Origin: Streptococcus merionis DSM 19192
Lineage (GTDB): Bacteria; Bacillota; Bacilli; Lactobacillales; Streptococcaceae
Length of the DNA stretch: 36,520 bases
Reading direction: 5' to 3'
NCBI RefSeq assembly: GCF_000380085.1
Contig: NZ_KB904547.1
Span: forward strand, 1-36,520
Shown: positions 34,512-36,520 of the stretch, one piece after another
How the letters are laid out: each line of letters begins with the position of its first letter
Position numbering within the stretch: position 1 is the first letter of the stretch
The notes under the pieces: model-generated
Told to the model about the DNA's origin: nothing
The model's input: only the letters and a program-made list of their open reading frames with translations
The model's database searches: none
Translations under genes and position numbers: made by a program

Positions 34512-35168
34512 TTAGCCCCATTTTCCAATGCCTAAAACAAGAAGAAATCCTAAGAAGAGAAAGGGAACAAACGGAATACTGGCGCATCTTTTGCTGACAA
34601 GATAATAGAAAATAGCTGTAAGACAGGCGATTTGCAAAAGCCAAAGGAGTTCTTGCAGGTCAAAGGATAGGCTGATGCTGGCCAGATAGAGAAAATCTCC
34701 CGCTCCCATCTTTATAAAGCCCAATTGGGCCAACCCTGCCAAAAGCAGACAAGCAAAAGTGATTGTGTTCCAAGGGGATAAAATGCTCGTCATCATGAAG
34801 AAAACTAACCAGACCATCAGTGGATAGGTCTGGTTTTTGCAATCATAACAGCTTAAGAGTAGACCAGCATAGGTAAGCAGCAACTCTGTCCAGGTAAGGA
34901 AGCCATGACTGGCAAAGAGAAAAGTAAAGCCACAAACTAGCTCCAAAAGCCAGTACCAAGGGGCAAATGATTTTTTGCAAAAGCGACAACGAAAGCGATT
35001 GATGAGCTGAGAAAAGATGGGAATCAGGTCTTGATAGGCCAACTGTTGCTGGCAAAGATCACAATGGCTAGCTGGGCTGATGATAGATTGTTCAGGAAAG
35101 CGCACGATAACTAGGCCAAAAAAGGACCCGAAACTAGCTCCCATCATAAATAATAAAAACTCTGTCAT
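34512..35168 (-). CDS. cclA: Type IV prepilin-like leader peptidase (competence, ComC/CclA type)
   Basis: The 218-aa membrane protein is an A24 aspartyl prepilin peptidase. An N-terminal FGSFFGLVIVRFPEQS is followed by paired cysteines Cys36/Cys39 (CDLC) and Cys61/Cys64 (CRFC), a metal-binding methyltransferase-domain relic. The catalytic aspartates are Asp109 (CYDCKNQ) and Asp158 (KMGAGDFL, the GxGD motif). It processes the ComY/ComG pseudopilins needed for DNA uptake. A perfect competence box lies at 35176-35183, only 7 bases before the start codon. The start MTEFLLFMMG aligns with the known streptococcal start, so a very short leader or leaderless mRNA is implied. It converges on the VanZ pseudogene. 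Confidence 0.93.
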   Translation of the reverse strand: MTEFLLFMMGASFGSFFGLVIVRFPEQSIISPASHCDLCQQQLAYQDLIPIFSQLINRFRCRFCKKSFAPWYWLLELVCGFTFLFASHGFLTWTELLLTYAGLLLSCYDCKNQTYPLMVWLVFFMMTSILSPWNTITFACLLLAGLAQLGFIKMGAGDFLYLASISLSFDLQELLWLLQIACLTAIFYYLVSKRCASIPFVPFLFLGFLLVLGIGKWG

Positions 35169-35175
35169 ACTTAGT

Positions 35176-35183
35176 TATTCGTA
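35176..35183 (-). promoter_or_regulatory. Competence box (ComX/SigX, cin-box)
   Basis: Read on minus, TACGAATA is the exact streptococcal cin-box that replaces the -10 for the competence sigma factor SigX. T-rich sequence lies upstream. It sits 7 bases before the prepilin peptidase ATG. Confidence 0.88.
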
Positions 35184-35227
35184 AAAAATCTGAAAGTGTG
35201 CAACTTTTTTAATCTCAGTTCAATTGT

Positions 35228-35277
35228 TTGCAGGGCTATTTTTAATGGTCTATAATAAGGTTAGTTAATCATTTAAA
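35228..35277 (+). promoter_or_regulatory. dpr promoter with a weak PerR-like box
   Basis: TTGCAG (35228-35233), a 17-base spacer and TATAAT (35251-35256) form a strong promoter. The core AATCATT (35267-35273) resembles the centre of the PerR box (TTANAATNATTNTAA) but the outer arms match poorly. The leader would be about 160 bases long. Confidence 0.6.
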
Positions 35278-35422
35278 AATAAAATCTGTATTCATAACTA
35301 AGATTGATTATTTCAAGAGATCGTTTTTGAAATATTACTGACGGTATTTTGAAAATGAACAATGATAGTCTTGAACGAAAGTGTTGAGCTGTGAATACAG
35401 GTTCGAAGAATAGGAGAATCTT

Positions 35423-35923
35423 ATGACAACTACTAAATCATCTGTTGTAAATATGAATAAGGTCGAAGCCTTGCAGACGACTAAGGCTGTACTCAATCAG
35501 TCCGTGGCTGATTTGTCCAAGGCCCATAGCATTTTGCACCAAATTCACTGGTACATGCGTGGGCAAGGATTTCTAGTCTACCATCCTAAAATGGATGAGT
35601 ATATGGAAGAGCTTGATGGCTATTTAGATGAATTAAGTGAACGCTTGATTACTTTGGGTGGGGCACCATTTTCAACGCTCAAAGAATTTGACGAGCAGTC
35701 TAAATTGATTGAAGTCAAAGGTGATTTTAGCCTTGCTATGGAAGAGCATTTGGCGCGTGTGATCGAAGTCTTCCAATATCTTGTCAGCCATTTTCAAACA
35801 GCTCTTGATGTGACTGATAAAGACGGTGATGACGTGACCAACGACATCTATGTAGGTGCCAAAGCTAGTCTTGAAAAACACATCTGGATGTTGAAGGCAG
35901 AGCTTGGTCAAGCACCGAGATGA
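35423..35923 (+). CDS. dpr: Dps-like peroxide resistance protein Dpr (ferritin-like)
   Basis: The 166-aa protein is a Dps-family miniferritin that forms a 12-mer, oxidises and stores iron, and protects DNA from hydroxyl radicals. The ferroxidase ligands, spaced as in S. suis Dpr, are His42, His54, Asp58, Asp69 and Glu73 (HQIHWYMRG and [17 protein letters not shown]). The C-terminus [15 protein letters not shown] is typical. The N-terminal 20 residues differ from those I recall for S. suis Dpr, so this may be a related species or a paralogue. The ribosome binding site is AGGAG before ATG 35423. A terminator follows. Confidence 0.95.
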   Translation: MTTTKSSVVNMNKVEALQTTKAVLNQSVADLSKAHSILHQIHWYMRGQGFLVYHPKMDEYMEELDGYLDELSERLITLGGAPFSTLKEFDEQSKLIEVKGDFSLAMEEHLARVIEVFQYLVSHFQTALDVTDKDGDDVTNDIYVGAKASLEKHIWMLKAELGQAPR

Positions 35924-35970
35924 TAAGCCTGTTACGGATTGAAAAAGAAACCGAAATATATATGAAACAC

Positions 35971-36003
35971 AAAAGACTAAGGCTCACTGACCTTGGTCTT
36001 TTT
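35971..36003 (+). terminator. Intrinsic terminator of dpr
   Basis: AAAAGACTAAGG (35971-35982) pairs with CCTTGGTCTTTT (35991-36002), 12 bp with one wobble, followed by T. The 227 bases beyond it, up to the IS element, show no gene. Confidence 0.9.
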
Positions 36004-36230
36004 GAGTATCGTTAAAACGAGTACTCGTTATAAACATTCACAGAGACAGTAAAGCAAAAGAAAGATTGCTGCTTTTAGGCTCAAGCTTGTAAAGAAAAGA
36101 GTCTGTCTTGAGAATGGGAAACAAGTCTGAATAACTCAGCCCCTGACTTTACCGGATTTAGGCTTTAGGGGAGGGAGTATTTAATAGTCTGGAGAGCCCA
36201 TTGAAGGCTTGAAGTCTTGGCTTATCGGTT

Positions 36231-36520
36231 TTATAGTCATTAAGTTTTAAAATAGTCTTCAAAACATTCGGAAATGCTAGAGAGTTTTCTTAACAGCTCT
36301 GTTATATGGTACTTCAAAACTGCCCAAGTTTGTTCAATTGGGTTTAGTTCAGGGGAATAAGGTGGTAGTGGCAAAAAATAGTGATGATGTTGAATACAAA
36401 TGTTATCCAGTCTGGATTTGGGATGAAAGGAAGCATTATCCATAATCACAAGATGAGGTTCCCTTAGGCTAGGGATCAACTGTTGCTCAAACCAAGCGAC
36501 AAAGAAGTCACTTGTCATAC
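36231..36520 (-). mobile_element. IS630-family insertion sequence, transposase C-terminal half, cut by the window edge
   Basis: On the minus strand the transposase runs from the window edge to the TAA at 36240-36242. It has the DDE_3/IS630 signatures LVIMDNASFHP (second Asp) and LPPYSPELNPIEQTW (Glu). The element ends at about 36231, marked by the point at which identity with 1-95 stops. The N-terminal half, including the first catalytic Asp, lies outside the window. Confidence 0.9.

Noticed and set aside
34291..34644. Minus-strand frame overlapping the VanZ pseudogene and prepilin peptidase
   Set aside because: Composition is that of a shadow frame across two recognised genes.
1..36520. Composite transposon carrying the whole window
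   Set aside because: The interior is mostly conserved core genes, and both IS copies are cut by the window edges.
1..36520. CRISPR arrays, tRNA or rRNA genes
   Set aside because: None seen: no spaced direct repeats, cloverleaf or rRNA-like sequence in any intergenic region.

Overview
The window looks like chromosome from a low-GC Streptococcus close to the S. suis group. This rests on the housekeeping genes (rnhC/zapA/cvpA/mutS2, rpmB/asp23-like/fakA, yutD-like/rlmN/VanZ), a perfect streptococcal competence box before the prepilin peptidase gene, CcpA (cre) sites, and a Dpr resembling the S. suis protein. No database search was possible; species level is a guess.

Layout. Both ends (1-95 and 36231-36520) are identical 3' ends of one IS630-family element, pointing inward, so this segment lies between two IS copies or was cut there during assembly. 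297-9184 is a carbohydrate island: a PRD-type PTS regulator that appears split by an in-frame TGA, fructose-type IIA, IIB and IIC, a GatZ/KbaZ-family protein, a wrecked transaldolase-like gene, a HAD phosphatase and transketolase. After an IS66 remnant come pflB (minus) and dinB (plus). 13765-18104 is a second sugar operon: a cre-overlapped promoter, a TIM-barrel isomerase/epimerase, a beta-glucoside-type PTS IIBC, a DeoR regulator, an AlsE-like epimerase and an RpiB/AlsB-like isomerase. The last two suggest D-allose or D-allulose (or a related sugar) feeding fructose 6-phosphate. 18105-18951 is decayed repeat and IS-like DNA.

18952-27375 is conserved core: recD2, lepB and rnhC on minus, diverging from zapA and cvpA on plus, then an unusual 1 kb non-coding gap before mutS2. 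Next are a VanZ-family gene, rpmB, an Asp23-family gene with fakA, a 610-bp intergenic region with signals for one or two small transcripts, a YutD-like gene, rlmN, a VanZ gene and a broken VanZ copy. A minus-strand prepilin peptidase gene carries the competence box. The last gene is dpr, with a long leader.

Metabolic theme: both PTS operons, the KbaZ-like gene and pflB carry cre-like sites, so much of the window is probably under CcpA control. The most notable points are the split regulator, the PTS-linked allose/allulose-like operon, the orphan KbaZ-like protein beside a dead transaldolase-like gene, the nearly leaderless competence promoter, and the small-transcript region at 30.9-31.3 kb.
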